From contig NZ_VCNM01000001.1 in assembly GCF_007671725.1 (NCBI RefSeq), forward strand, positions 930,001 to 994,000: DNA of 64,000 nt. Reading direction: 5' to 3'. Positions within the stretch are counted from its first letter, which is position 1. Each line of letters opens with the position of its first letter. Origin of the DNA: Halorubrum depositum (GTDB lineage: Archaea > Halobacteriota > Halobacteria > Halobacteriales > Haloferacaceae). Of the stretch, positions 47,088 to 55,470 are shown piece by piece. The translations under genes and the position numbers were made by a program. The notes below the pieces were generated by a model, which had not been told where the DNA came from, made no database searches, and saw nothing but the letters and a program-made list of their open reading frames with translations.

Positions 47088-48281
47088 CTACTCCCGGCGG
47101 TTCGAGAGCTCGACGTCGTCGTCTTCGGATTGCAGGTCCACGACGTTTTCGCGACCGATCCGGACTCGGCTGACGACCCCCTCTTCCTCCAGGTCCGACA
47201 GCACGCGGCTCACCTTCGCCTTCGACCACTCCGTCGACTCGATTATCTCGCTCTGTCGCATTCGCCCCTCGTTTCGGTCGAGCAGCCGGCAGACGACCTC
47301 CTCGTTCGTCAGGATCGACTCGTCGATCGGCGGCCGCTCCTCCCCGGCCTCCCCGTCGGTCGAGGGCTGATCCGCCCCGGCGCCGTCGGCGCCGTCGGCG
47401 TCCGGCGCGTCGGATCCCGCGCTCGCCTCCTCGCCCCTGTATCTGCGGACCGTCAGCACGCCCGCCCAGGCGATCGCGATCAGGGCGAGGAGCGCCGCGG
47501 CCACGTATCGGTGGAGGAGGTACGGCTCGGTCGGATCGAGTCCCAACCGAACGAGCGTCGCGTCGTTGACGCCGTCGCCCGTCGTGTCGCGCACCAGCGG
47601 GTTCGTTCCGTACGTTTTCACCTCCTCCCAGTCGGTCAGTCCGTCACCGTCCGTGTCGGGTGTCGTGATGTCCGTTCCGTGCTCGAACTCCTCCGCGTTC
47701 GTGAGCCCGTCTCCGGTGAGATCGCCCTCCTTCTCGATCACTCTCACCTGAAAGGTCGTTTGGTCGACGACTTGGTCGTCGCTGAGGCCCGGGTCGGACA
47801 GCTCCAGGAGGACGGTGTGGTTCCCGGTCGCGTTGTCCGGCCAGGAACCGGTAGAGAGGACGACGGTCCGGGTGGAGTCGGCGGAGAGCTCGACAGCCTC
47901 GCAGTCGAACGAGACCGACGAGTTCTGGCTCTCGCTGAAGCCCCGTCCACAGAGGTCGTACGACCCGCTGTCGTTGTGAGACGCGACGGTGACGTTCAAG
48001 CGGAGCTCCTCCTCCTGCCAGACGAACGCGGGGCCGGGGTGGTCGTCGATCATCTCGTACTGCGACTCGTTGTAACCGGGGCCCTCGAGCGTCACGTTCT
48101 GGATCGCGGCGCCGCCCGAGTCGACCTGGGCGGTCCCCGAAGTCACGTCCTGGGCAGTTCCCGAGGTCGCGCCTCCCGCCAGCGACGCCTGCCCGATGCC
48201 GGCCGCCGCGCCGGAACACACGACCGCGACGAGAAGGAGGGAAACGACGGCGGATCGCCCGAGTTCACGGGCCCCGCTCAT
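47088..48281 (-). CDS. Membrane sensor: calcium-repeat ectodomain fused to cytosolic winged helix
   Basis: A 397-residue protein. After a signal peptide (SAVVSLLLVAVVCSGAAAGIG) comes a ~160-residue beta-rich ectodomain with two cysteines (DLCGRGFS, SFDCEAVE), then EF-hand-like thrombospondin type 3 repeats (DLTGDGLTNAEEFEHGTD, DTDGDGLTDWEEV, DTTGDGVNDA), one membrane helix (VAAALLALIAIAWAGVLTV), an acidic linker and a C-terminal winged helix (EEVVCRLLDRNEGRMRQSEIIESTEWSKAKVSRVLSDL). Topology puts the calcium repeats outside and the DNA-binding domain inside, so it may be a one-component transcription regulator. Confidence 0.82.
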   Translation of the reverse strand: MSGARELGRSAVVSLLLVAVVCSGAAAGIGQASLAGGATSGTAQDVTSGTAQVDSGGAAIQNVTLEGPGYNESQYEMIDDHPGPAFVWQEEELRLNVTVASHNDSGSYDLCGRGFSESQNSSVSFDCEAVELSADSTRTVVLSTGSWPDNATGNHTVLLELSDPGLSDDQVVDQTTFQVRVIEKEGDLTGDGLTNAEEFEHGTDITTPDTDGDGLTDWEEVKTYGTNPLVRDTTGDGVNDATLVRLGLDPTEPYLLHRYVAAALLALIAIAWAGVLTVRRYRGEEASAGSDAPDADGADGAGADQPSTDGEAGEERPPIDESILTNEEVVCRLLDRNEGRMRQSEIIESTEWSKAKVSRVLSDLEEEGVVSRVRIGRENVVDLQSEDDDVELSNRRE

Positions 48282-48992
48282 GGTCTCAGACCTCGCGGCA
48301 CGCGGCGGACGATCGACGTCGGTTCTCGCGCGCTCGACCGATGAGAGGTGCTCTTTGCCACGGGGCGCCGGAAAGCAACCCGAGTGCGGGACAGAGCGGG
48401 GATGCTGCGTGTTCGGGGATGATGCGTGTTCACGTGTGACCAGTGAGATCGGTTTGAGCGGGCTCTACCACAAACGTTTTGATCCGTTCTGAGTAGGTCG
48501 TTGTGCCTAAATTAATGTTTCCCCCGGCGCCGTCGCGCGCTGTCGCGGTACGGCTCGACCGACGACGGAACCGACCGCCGTCCGCGGATCGTCACTGAAC
48601 GCGCCCGGAGAGACGCGGGATGCCGGGAACACCGGAGGGGGGGCAGAGACGAGAACGGAGGCGACGTCGCCTCCGAGTGAATCGCGGACCTCGTTCGTTT
48701 CGGAACGTCCCATCTGGGCGGGAATCGTCTCCCGTTCGTATTATTATGACTCACCTCAGGCGGCCGTGGGCGACTCGGGAGGCGGCCCGGCGGTCGGTTA
48801 CGTCTGACGTAACGGCCCGGAGTTCCGCGGACGGGACATCGGGGGCCCGAACGCGTCGGACCCCGATCTGGCGCTCGGCGCTCCGGGACGCGGCCGCGAC
48901 GCGAGAGCGGCGGATGCGGTCGTCCGGGTCGGGACGACCGTCGGCGAATTAACAAACTCATAACTTACTCTCGGGACCGTCGAGATGGGGTG
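48282..48992. other. Gene-free stretch upstream of the GYD gene
   Basis: About 700 bases with no supported gene. It contains two adjacent copies of a 17-base unit CGGGGATG-C/A-TGCGTGTT (48397-48413 and 48414-48430), the likely promoter of the minus-strand sensor gene, AT-rich islands around 48505 (CTAAATTAATG) and 48737 (TATTATTATG), and the GYD promoter (CATAACTTA, ~48959). Confidence 0.5.
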
Positions 48993-49298
48993 ATGCCACA
49001 GCAGAACGAGTTCACGGAGTACGCGCTCCTCGCGGACATCCGGACGGCGGACGTGCAGAACCCCCAGGAGCTCGCCGCGATCTGGGGACCGATACGGAAG
49101 GAGTGTACGGAGGCCGGTGCCGAGGTCACGGACTCGTACGCGGTCCTCGGCGAACACGACTTCCTCGTCCTGCTGGACGCACCGAGCCGGGACGTCTGTT
49201 TCAAGGCCTCGCTGATCATGGAGCGGCACGGCCTCGACGTCCAGTCGATGGAGGTGGTCCCGACCGAGGCGTTCGGCAAGCTCGTCGAGGACCTCTGA
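48993..49298 (+). CDS. GYD-domain protein
   Basis: A 101-residue ferredoxin-like-fold protein of the GYD family. TEYALLADIRTADVQNPQELAAIW is the first strand and helix, EAGAEVTDSYAVLGEHDFLVLLDAPS contains the strand where the eponymous GYD motif becomes GEHD, and FKASLIMERHGLDVQSMEVVPTEAF completes the fold. GYD proteins resemble dimeric alpha-beta barrel proteins without a defined reaction. A CATAACTTA box lies ~28-34 bases before the ATG at 48993; GTG at 48990 is an alternative. Confidence 0.82.
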   Translation: MPQQNEFTEYALLADIRTADVQNPQELAAIWGPIRKECTEAGAEVTDSYAVLGEHDFLVLLDAPSRDVCFKASLIMERHGLDVQSMEVVPTEAFGKLVEDL

Positions 49299-49392
49299 GT
49301 CGGGGCGGCGACCGGCCCCGGACTACCGCATCGGATACCGCCGTTCGACCCTCTCCGTGTCAGATCGCTCCCGAAACAAAGAGTCGTCGTCG

Positions 49393-49491
49393 CTCGGCGG
49401 GTGTCGGTCGCCGTTCGGTTCTCGACGGGCGTCGGTCGCCGTTCGGTTCTCGGCGGGTGTCGGTCGCCGTTCAGTTCTCGGCGGGCGACGG
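49393..49491. repeat. 28-base tandem repeat overlapping the end of the HTH/TM gene
   Basis: Three head-to-tail units CTCGGCGGGTGTCGGTCGCCGTTCGGTT start at 49393, 49421 and 49449, with a partial fourth at 49477. The last unit includes the stop codon (49471-49473) and final codons of the minus-strand HTH/TM gene; the others lie downstream of the stop. Unit differences are two to three bases. Confidence 0.8.
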
Positions 49492-50130
49492 CACGAGTGC
49501 GGAGCGGTACGTGTACGCCGTCGCGGCGACGAACATCGCGAGCACGCCCGTCGCGACGGCGATCCCCGAGGGGAAGGTCATCAGCACGCCGACCCAGCCG
49601 GCGGCCACCGCGAGCGCGGCGCCGCCCGCGGCCCCGAGGACCGTCTTGTGCCGCTCGCTTTCCTCCGCGGACGCGGACCCCCCCTCCGGTGGACTCTCTC
49701 CGGGCGGTTCCAGGTTCAAGTACCGCTGGACCCGATCGAGCCGGGGTCGGGGCTCGACGTAGCCGCGCGGTTTGTTGTAGTCGATGAGCCCCAAGCTGTC
49801 CAGCTTCGGCAGGTGGGACTGATACAGCGCGATGTACACGCGCTGGCGCTGGTCCGAGTGCAGCTTCTGTACCGTCGTGTCGTTCTCCCACGCGGCGATC
49901 TGTACGGCCATGTCGCGCATCTCGACGACGTCATCGTCGACGTCGTCCAGGTAGCGGAGGACGTTTCGCCGTCGCTCGTTCTGTAAGACGTGGAACACGT
50001 CGTCCAGTTCGAGCGATTCGGCGTCGGAGTCAGCCTTCTCGATACCCGGAAGCGACTCGGCGGACACGTCGCCGGCCTCCGGTTCCGATCCCGTCGGTTC
50101 GTCTCCTTCGGATTTGGATGCTGCTTGCAT
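49471..50130 (-). CDS. Membrane-anchored winged-helix regulator, second copy (DUF7344 type)
   Basis: A 219-residue paralogue of the 35295-35894 protein. The HTH part reads LDDVFHVLQNERRRNVLRYLDD, VEMRDMAVQIAAWENDTT, RQRVYIALYQSHLPKLDSLGLIDYN, and two membrane helices follow (LGAAGGAALAVAAGWVGVLM and GIAVATGVLAMFVAATAYTY). The ~40-residue acidic N-terminus is disordered. The ATG at 50130 is chosen; a TTG at 50157 is possible. A minus-strand CATTTATC box lies near 50172-50179. Its stop is inside a 28-base tandem repeat, and no DUF1102-like partner adjoins it. Confidence 0.8.
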   Translation of the reverse strand: MQAASKSEGDEPTGSEPEAGDVSAESLPGIEKADSDAESLELDDVFHVLQNERRRNVLRYLDDVDDDVVEMRDMAVQIAAWENDTTVQKLHSDQRQRVYIALYQSHLPKLDSLGLIDYNKPRGYVEPRPRLDRVQRYLNLEPPGESPPEGGSASAEESERHKTVLGAAGGAALAVAAGWVGVLMTFPSGIAVATGVLAMFVAATAYTYRSALVPSPAEN

Positions 50131-51105
50131 CTGTGGCTCACCCTCGAGTGGACGCAACCATCCACAGATAGATAAATGGGAGATACAATTTCGGGTGATT
50201 ACACCATATTTCTCACCCTTTCACCGAGTTTCAGTCAACTCGGTATGGTTGCGTCTCTGATTCGTCTCGCGAACGCATACGCGAAGAGACGTTGGTGAGA
50301 CCGGACGAGGCCGCTCCGTCTCGTGGTTTCACCGTGACAGTCAGAGGAGACGCCATTACAGTAGTATCGGTGTAATCCCACGGCGGATCGCTCGGTTTGG
50401 ATCGACCTAAGAGCACGAGCGTCGGCTCGCGTCCCGGACCGGTGAGAGACCGGTCATAGACTCTCGGACGGGATCGAACTCGCGTCGCGTGCGGGCTCCA
50501 CGCGCGCCGGGACCCGTGCGAACCGACGCTCGCCCCGTCGAGGCGCGCGTCGCGAAGCGAACCGAGACCGCCGGCCCTCGGCGTCGTACACGTTGTCGCC
50601 GTTGAGAACGGCGAACCGACCGGACACGCGATCGGCCGCGGCTCGCCGTCGGGCGTGCCCGGCCTCCGGTGGACCGACCCGAGCGGCCCTCTGACGGCTC
50701 TGTGGAGACCGAGCGCTCGACGGGGGACTGTGCCTGCGGACGTCCGGACGGGATCCGGCTGTGGCGCATCTGTACGAGGAACCGAGGCGACCACCGATAT
50801 ATATCTCTGACAACGCGCGTGTGACTCGTTCGGTTACCTCGCGGTAAGACGAGGGAAACAGCGCCCGTGCGGCCGGCCGCCGACGTACGGCAACGCTAAT
50901 TGGGGCGACGCCCGCGACGCGTCGTTCGGAAGCACTGACGCCCCGTGACTCTCTCGTCGTTCTCTGAGTATCGACCGTTTCAATCGTCGTATCACGCAGT
51001 TACACCGGGTTTCACGGCGCCATTTCGGATTAACAGTTCGGTTATTCCCTTATCTGGCTCGTAGCAATGTGGACGGAGCACGGAGGGTTCGATGGGGTAC
51101 AACCC
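50131..51105. other. Gene-free stretch between the HTH/TM gene and the repeat lipoprotein
   Basis: About 970 bases with no gene I can support. It carries the HTH/TM promoter at its left end and the lipoprotein promoter at its right end (GGTTATTCCCTTATCTGG, ~51042-51059). Three overlapping minus-strand frames between 50231 and 50813 are Arg-rich and non-acidic, unlike haloarchaeal proteins. Confidence 0.5.
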
Positions 51106-51588
51106 ATGGTACGCAAAGAGCTCGACCGCCGGAAGTTCGTTAGCATCGTCGGTGCGGCCGGAATAATCGGTCTCGCCGGCTGTTCAGACGAGCCGGAAGG
51201 GCCTTCGAACGGGACGGGAAGCGGCTCCGATGGCGGCACCGGAACCGACGGAACAGATGGCGGTACCGGAACCGACGGGACTGACGGTGGCACCGGAACC
51301 GACGGGACTGACGGTGGCACCGGAACCGACGGGACTGACGGTGGCACCGATGACGGAACTGACGGTGGTACCGACGGGACTGACGGCGGTACCGAGGACG
51401 GAACTGACGGTGGCACCGACGGGACCGACGGTGGCACCGATGACGGAACAGATGGCGGTACCGACGGAACCGACGGCGAGACGGGCAACGAAACGGACAG
51501 CGAAGCGGGCAACGAAACCGACGGCGAGACGGGCAACGAAACGGACAGCGAAGCGGGCAACGAAACCGACGGCGAGACGAGCGGGTAA
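51106..51588 (+). CDS. Lipoprotein made only of signal peptide and repeats
   Basis: A 160-residue exported lipoprotein. The signal DRRKFVSIVGAAGIIGLAGC has a Tat-like pair and a lipobox at ~Cys26. All of the mature part is low complexity: (GGTGTDGTD)n units, then (DGGTDDGTDGGTDGT) variants and finally (GNETDSEA/GNETDGET) units that give four N-glycosylation sequons. No globular domain follows, unlike most haloarchaeal lipoproteins, where such a stretch tethers halocyanin or another domain. It may be truncated by loss of its 3' part or be a pure surface spacer. The DNA is correspondingly an imperfect 24-27-base tandem repeat. Confidence 0.65.
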   Translation: MVRKELDRRKFVSIVGAAGIIGLAGCSDEPEGPSNGTGSGSDGGTGTDGTDGGTGTDGTDGGTGTDGTDGGTGTDGTDGGTDDGTDGGTDGTDGGTEDGTDGGTDGTDGGTDDGTDGGTDGTDGETGNETDSEAGNETDGETGNETDSEAGNETDGETSG

Positions 51589-51794
51589 CCGACGCGACGG
51601 CGTGGACCCGCCTGGAACCCTCGGTATTTTTCGAAGAATCGAGCTCGCTTCTCGTAGACGGATGTGAATTCAGCGACCTCGTCACGTCTCCGCCGATAGC
51701 GGGTCGGATACCCCCACGCCGCCACCGATCGGAGAGCAACCTCGTCGACGGAGAGTCAGATCGCGGCGGGCCCCTCGATACGCCTCGGGCCCGT

Positions 51795-52916
51795 TCACAC
51801 GGCCCCGGACGAGTCCGTGGTCCGCCGCAGCGAAACGAGGAACACCGTTCCCTCGGGGTCGTTGTCCTCGATGGATATCTCGCCGCCGAACTGCGTGACG
51901 AGTCGGTGGGCGAGCGTCAGCCCCACGCCGAGCCCGGTGCTTTCGGCCCCCTTCGTGTTTTCGGCGAAGACGGCCTCGCGATGGTGTTTCGGGATCCCCG
52001 TCCCGTTGTCGGCGACCCTGATCGTGACGGTGTCGCCGTCGGCCACCGCGTCGACGTGAACGGTCGGCGTCTCCTTGTCGTTGTACAGCACCCCGTTGTT
52101 GATCAGGTTCGCGACGACCGACGAGAGCAGCTTGTTCGCCTTGACGGACGTCTCGGGGACGGACCCGAGCGTCACCTCCGCGCCCCCGTACAGGCGGGTC
52201 GCCTTCTCGACTTCGTCCCTGAGGATCTCCTCGAGGTCCACGTCGCCGAGCGAGTCCCGATCGTCGGCCATCGCGTCCAGGGCCTCGCCGATCATGTCCG
52301 TCAGCTCGAGGACGTGGGTGCCCGACTGTCTGATCTCCTCGAGGATCGACTGTCCGCGCGGGTCGACGTGGTCGGTCAGCTCCGAAGCCCGACCGAGGAT
52401 GAGGCTGACGTCGTTTCGAACGTCGTGACGGGTGAGACGGTTCAGGATCGCGAGCTGGTTCGTGCGTCTCCTGAGCGTCCGTTCCGTCTTCTTCCGTTTG
52501 ATGGCGTACTGGACGGTCAGAAGCACCATCTCGGGCGTCAGCTCCCCTTTCACCAGATAATCCTGCGCCCCCCTCGCGACCGCTTCCCCGCCGAGTCGCT
52601 GTTCGGGCATCCCCGTCAAGACCACGATCGGAACGTTCGGGTCGACGTCGACGACGGCGTCGACCGTTTCGGCGCCTTCGCTGTCGGGAAGCTGGAGGTC
52701 GAGGAGGACGACGTCGTACGTCCCCTCGCGGAGGCGTGCCGTTCCCCCGTCGACGGTCTCCTCGTGGGTGAACTCGACGCTCTCGAAGCCGCTCCTGTCG
52801 AGTATGCGTTCGAAAAGCCCCGTCCGCTTCGCCGTTTTGTACTGCTCCCGGAGGATCCGCGCGTCCGCGGAATTGTCCTCGATCAGCAGCACGGACATAA
52901 CCGTTTCGTCAGTCAT
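51795..52916 (-). CDS. Hybrid receiver-histidine kinase
   Basis: A 373-residue cytoplasmic sensor kinase with an N-terminal receiver (LLIEDNSADARILREQY, phospho-acceptor Asp in VVLLDLQLPDSEG, Lys in DYLVKGELT), a connecting helix, a HisKA-like helix with H-box LTRHDVRND, and a HATPase domain (NLINNGVLYND, VADNGTGIP, STGLGVGLTLAH). The receiver-first architecture suggests that it is itself controlled by another kinase. It lies 27 bases after the HxlR-receiver-HalX gene on the same strand, forming a two-component operon. ATG at 52916 or 52898 are both possible. Confidence 0.88.
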   Translation of the reverse strand: MTDETVMSVLLIEDNSADARILREQYKTAKRTGLFERILDRSGFESVEFTHEETVDGGTARLREGTYDVVLLDLQLPDSEGAETVDAVVDVDPNVPIVVLTGMPEQRLGGEAVARGAQDYLVKGELTPEMVLLTVQYAIKRKKTERTLRRRTNQLAILNRLTRHDVRNDVSLILGRASELTDHVDPRGQSILEEIRQSGTHVLELTDMIGEALDAMADDRDSLGDVDLEEILRDEVEKATRLYGGAEVTLGSVPETSVKANKLLSSVVANLINNGVLYNDKETPTVHVDAVADGDTVTIRVADNGTGIPKHHREAVFAENTKGAESTGLGVGLTLAHRLVTQFGGEISIEDNDPEGTVFLVSLRRTTDSSGAV

Positions 52917-52943
52917 ACGTTGTTGTGAGACGGTGAAACCGCG

Positions 52944-53828
52944 TCATGAGTCGCCGTCCGGCTCCAGGGCCGTGACCAGCTGGTCCGGGCCGTCGTGCCC
53001 CTCGGCCGGATCGTCGATCTCCGACTCGAGCGTCGCCAGCCGGGCGAGCAGCTGTTCGTATCGGTCGTCGCGCGCCAGCTCTACCGCCGCGAACTTGCTT
53101 TCGAGCAGCGCGCGCTTCGCGTTCAACACCAGATACTCCTGCGTCCGGTCGTCGTAGGAGTCCCTCGTCAACACGTCCGTGACCAGCTGCGTGAGCTGTT
53201 CTTTCGTCCCCGGTTTCGTGAGGTACGCGTCGAAGGGCATGTCGAGGATGTCCAAGTCGGGGATGATCGCGGTGAGCATGATCACCCGCGTGTCGAACCC
53301 CCAGTCGCGTATCTGTTCGAGGACCTCCTCCCCGGGCATCCCCGGCATCCGTCGGTCGAGCAGCACGACGTCGACGTCTTCGGACAGCTTCGAGAGGGCG
53401 CTCTCTCCGTGATACGCCCGCACGACCTCGTACTCCTCCTCGAGCCAGCCGGCGTACATGTTCACGAGACGCGGGTCGTCGTCGACGAGGAGGACGGTCG
53501 GATCGGGGTCGAGGTACCGTTCCCCCCACGCGGCCAGCGAGGAGAGGATCGACTGCAGATCTCGCCCGTCGTCGGTCAGGGCGTACTCGACCCGCTTCGG
53601 GGATTCGCTCACGACGGTCCTGTCGAGGAGCCCGTTGTCGACCAACTCCTCGAGGCTCTCGGTGAGCACCTTCGAGGAGATCCCGTCGAGGCGCTCTTGG
53701 AGCTCGCTGAACCGTAACGGCCCGTCGGCGAACAGCCGCTGGACGATGACCGGGTGCCACTTCTTGGAGATGACGTTCATCGCCACCGTGAGCCGCTCGA
53801 CGTCCCGTTCGGTTCCGTCTCCCGTCAC
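52944..53828 (-). CDS. HxlR-type winged helix fused to receiver and HalX
   Basis: A 294-residue regulator. Residues 1-95 are an HxlR-type HTH (MNVISKKWHPVIVQRLFADGPLRFSELQERLDGISSKVLTESLEELVDNGLL). The receiver follows (VLLVDDDPRLVNMY, Asp in VDVVLLDRRMPGMPG, Lys in AYLTKPGTKEQL), and HalX closes it (SYDDRTQEYLVLNAKRALLESKFAAVELARDDRYEQLLARL). The GTG at 53828 is chosen because a TATA-like box CCGTATAATAAG (53854-53865, minus) lies 26-37 bases upstream and the HTH needs the preceding ~17 residues. HTH before receiver reverses the usual order. Confidence 0.85.
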   Translation of the reverse strand: MTGDGTERDVERLTVAMNVISKKWHPVIVQRLFADGPLRFSELQERLDGISSKVLTESLEELVDNGLLDRTVVSESPKRVEYALTDDGRDLQSILSSLAAWGERYLDPDPTVLLVDDDPRLVNMYAGWLEEEYEVVRAYHGESALSKLSEDVDVVLLDRRMPGMPGEEVLEQIRDWGFDTRVIMLTAIIPDLDILDMPFDAYLTKPGTKEQLTQLVTDVLTRDSYDDRTQEYLVLNAKRALLESKFAAVELARDDRYEQLLARLATLESEIDDPAEGHDGPDQLVTALEPDGDS

Positions 53829-53853
53829 GCCGGGTGATTCCCCCGTAACCGGT

Positions 53854-53865
53854 CTTATTATACGG
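53854..53865 (-). promoter_or_regulatory. TATA box of the two-component operon
   Basis: On the minus strand CCGTATAATAAG lies 26-37 bases before the GTG at 53828. It falls within the longer ATG-started frame (to 54077), which argues against that longer protein. Confidence 0.6.
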
Positions 53866-53942
53866 ATGATAAACGGCCGACCATCCGCCCTCTCCGGGAG
53901 GATCTCCGGCCTCGCCGCTCGGAACGGGATTACCGGTTCGAC

Positions 53943-54182
53943 GTGTTCGCCACGGGATACGCGCTCGGGCGTTCGGTCTTCCTCGCGGTTCCGCCCCTCG
54001 CCGGCGTCGTCGCGGTCGCGAGGAGCGCGGACCGCTCCGCGGCGGGAAACGGCTTCGCGGTCGGATACGCGTCTCACCTGCTCGGCGATCTGCTACCGGT
54101 GAGCGTTCGGAGCGGCGAACTCGTCGTCGATCCCCTCCTCTGGCCGTTCGGATCCGCCGCGCCGGGGTTACCATCGCCGTAA
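53943..54182 (+). pseudogene. Remnant of a membrane metal-dependent hydrolase (YdjM-like)
   Basis: A 79-residue frame with a GTG start. YALGRSVFLAVPPLAGVVAVA is a membrane helix, and FAVGYASHLLGDLLP is the C-terminal motif of YdjM/LexA-binding-type membrane hydrolases, where the His and Asp bind metal. The family is normally ~160-200 residues with two earlier His-containing motifs (e.g. RGxTHS), none of which is found upstream in any frame. I read it as a truncated gene, though a short intact relative cannot be ruled out. Confidence 0.45.
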
Positions 54183-54210
54183 TAACGTGTCTGTGGATCG
54201 TGAACCGGAC

Positions 54211-55029
54211 ATGAAACGACGGGCCGTCCTCGCCGCGGGCGCGACGGTAGCGGGCTCCGTGATGGCCGGCGCGACGCTCGGCGCGACGGCCGGCGGCGAT
54301 CCCGGGCCGCGCCAGCCGTCGCCGGCGGCGGAGACGACGATCGAGACGGGAGCGCTGCGCCCGGGGACGAGACGGGAGACCCCCTACTTCGAGGTCGGCT
54401 CCGGCGACGACGGGCCGACGGCGGTCGTCGTCGGCGGGGTCCACGGAAACGAGGTGAGCGGCTACCGGGCCGCGGAACGGATCGCGGAGTGGCAGGTGAC
54501 GGACGGGTCCGTCGTCGTCGTGCCGTGGGCGAACGTCGTCGCCGTTCGCCGGAACGAGCGCGAAGGTCCGGACGGCGACCTCAACCGACAGTTCTCGATC
54601 GGCGGGGAGCCCGAGACGCCGCTCGCGCGGAGCCTCTGGGAACTCGTCGCCGCCGCGGACCCGGACGTCGTCGTCGACCTCCACCGGTCGCGGGGCATCT
54701 ACGGGACGCACGGTCGGTGGGTCGGGCAGGCGCTGTTTCCGACCGCGGCCGGCGACGCGACGAGCGACGCGGACGCCGTCGCCGACCGCGTGAACGAGGC
54801 GGCGGTCCCGGCGTCGATGTGGGCTCACCGGTTCCGGCGCGGTAACACGCTGAGGGGGACGTCTCCCATGTTGATTCACAAGGTGAGCGCGGACCTCGAC
54901 ACCGCCGGCGTGCTCGTCGAGCTCACGGAGTTCTACCTCGACGTCGACACGCAGGTCCGGTGGACGGAGCTGATCGCCGAGCGGTTGCTGTCCCGGCACG
55001 GTATCGAACGACGGGGGTCGGCGTTATGA
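54211..55029 (+). CDS. Exported succinylglutamate desuccinylase/aspartoacylase-like protein
   Basis: A 272-residue zinc-dependent amidohydrolase of the M14-related AstE/ASPA family. The signal MKRRAVLAAGATVAGSVMAG exports it. Zinc ligands are in VVGGVHGNEVSG (HxxE) and the His in VVVDLHRSRGIYG; DGDLNRQFSIGG carries the conserved Asn-Arg pair, and a Glu in LVELTEFYLD is placed as the catalytic base. A TAATAAC box (54180-54186) ~27 bases before the ATG supports the start at 54211 over the GTG at 54187. Substrate unknown. It is coupled to the next gene by ATGA. Confidence 0.82.
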   Translation: MKRRAVLAAGATVAGSVMAGATLGATAGGDPGPRQPSPAAETTIETGALRPGTRRETPYFEVGSGDDGPTAVVVGGVHGNEVSGYRAAERIAEWQVTDGSVVVVPWANVVAVRRNEREGPDGDLNRQFSIGGEPETPLARSLWELVAAADPDVVVDLHRSRGIYGTHGRWVGQALFPTAAGDATSDADAVADRVNEAAVPASMWAHRFRRGNTLRGTSPMLIHKVSADLDTAGVLVELTEFYLDVDTQVRWTELIAERLLSRHGIERRGSAL

Positions 55030-55445
55030 CGACTGCAGGCGACGACGTGACGAGCGAGAGCGACGGAGGGCCGGGAGCGGACCGTGACGACGCGATTGCG
55101 GACCGTGACGACACGTTCGCGGACCGGGGCGGCACGATGGCTGACCGCGACGCGTGGTGGGTCGCCGTCGCGGGACCCGGCGTGGTGTGCCTCTTTTCAC
55201 TGCTCACGGTGCCCCCGGTCCTCGGGACGCTCGACGCGCGGTTGCACTCACCGCTCGCCGTGCCGGGATACGCGCTGTTCGTCGCGCTCACGGTCGTCGG
55301 GGAGCGCGTCGTCCCCCAGTTCCTGTTCCGGCTCTACTGGCCTCCGTTCCTCCTCTGCAGTTACGGGGTCGCCGTCGCGGGGGCCGGCGTCGGTCGCGCC
55401 TGCCTGCGCGGCTTGGACCGGCTCCACGGCGCCGCCCGCGAGTGA
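55026..55445 (+). CDS. Three-helix membrane protein
   Basis: A 139-residue protein whose ATG overlaps the stop of the exported hydrolase. The N-terminus (1-43) is Asp-rich, with a repeated ADRDD element; three hydrophobic segments follow (VAVAGPGVVCLFSLLTVPPV, YALFVALTVVGERVVPQFLF, PFLLCSYGVAVAGAGVG). No catalytic motif is visible. It is convergent with cydB; a role with the hydrolase is suggested only by coupling. Confidence 0.7.
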   Translation: MTTAGDDVTSESDGGPGADRDDAIADRDDTFADRGGTMADRDAWWVAVAGPGVVCLFSLLTVPPVLGTLDARLHSPLAVPGYALFVALTVVGERVVPQFLFRLYWPPFLLCSYGVAVAGAGVGRACLRGLDRLHGAARE

Positions 55446-55470
55446 GACCGCGGTGCGCGACGCGACGGGG

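Noticed and set aside
50231-50813. Three overlapping minus-strand frames in the gap before the repeat lipoprotein
   Set aside because: All are basic and Arg/Ser-rich, have no promoter in the right place and exclude one another.
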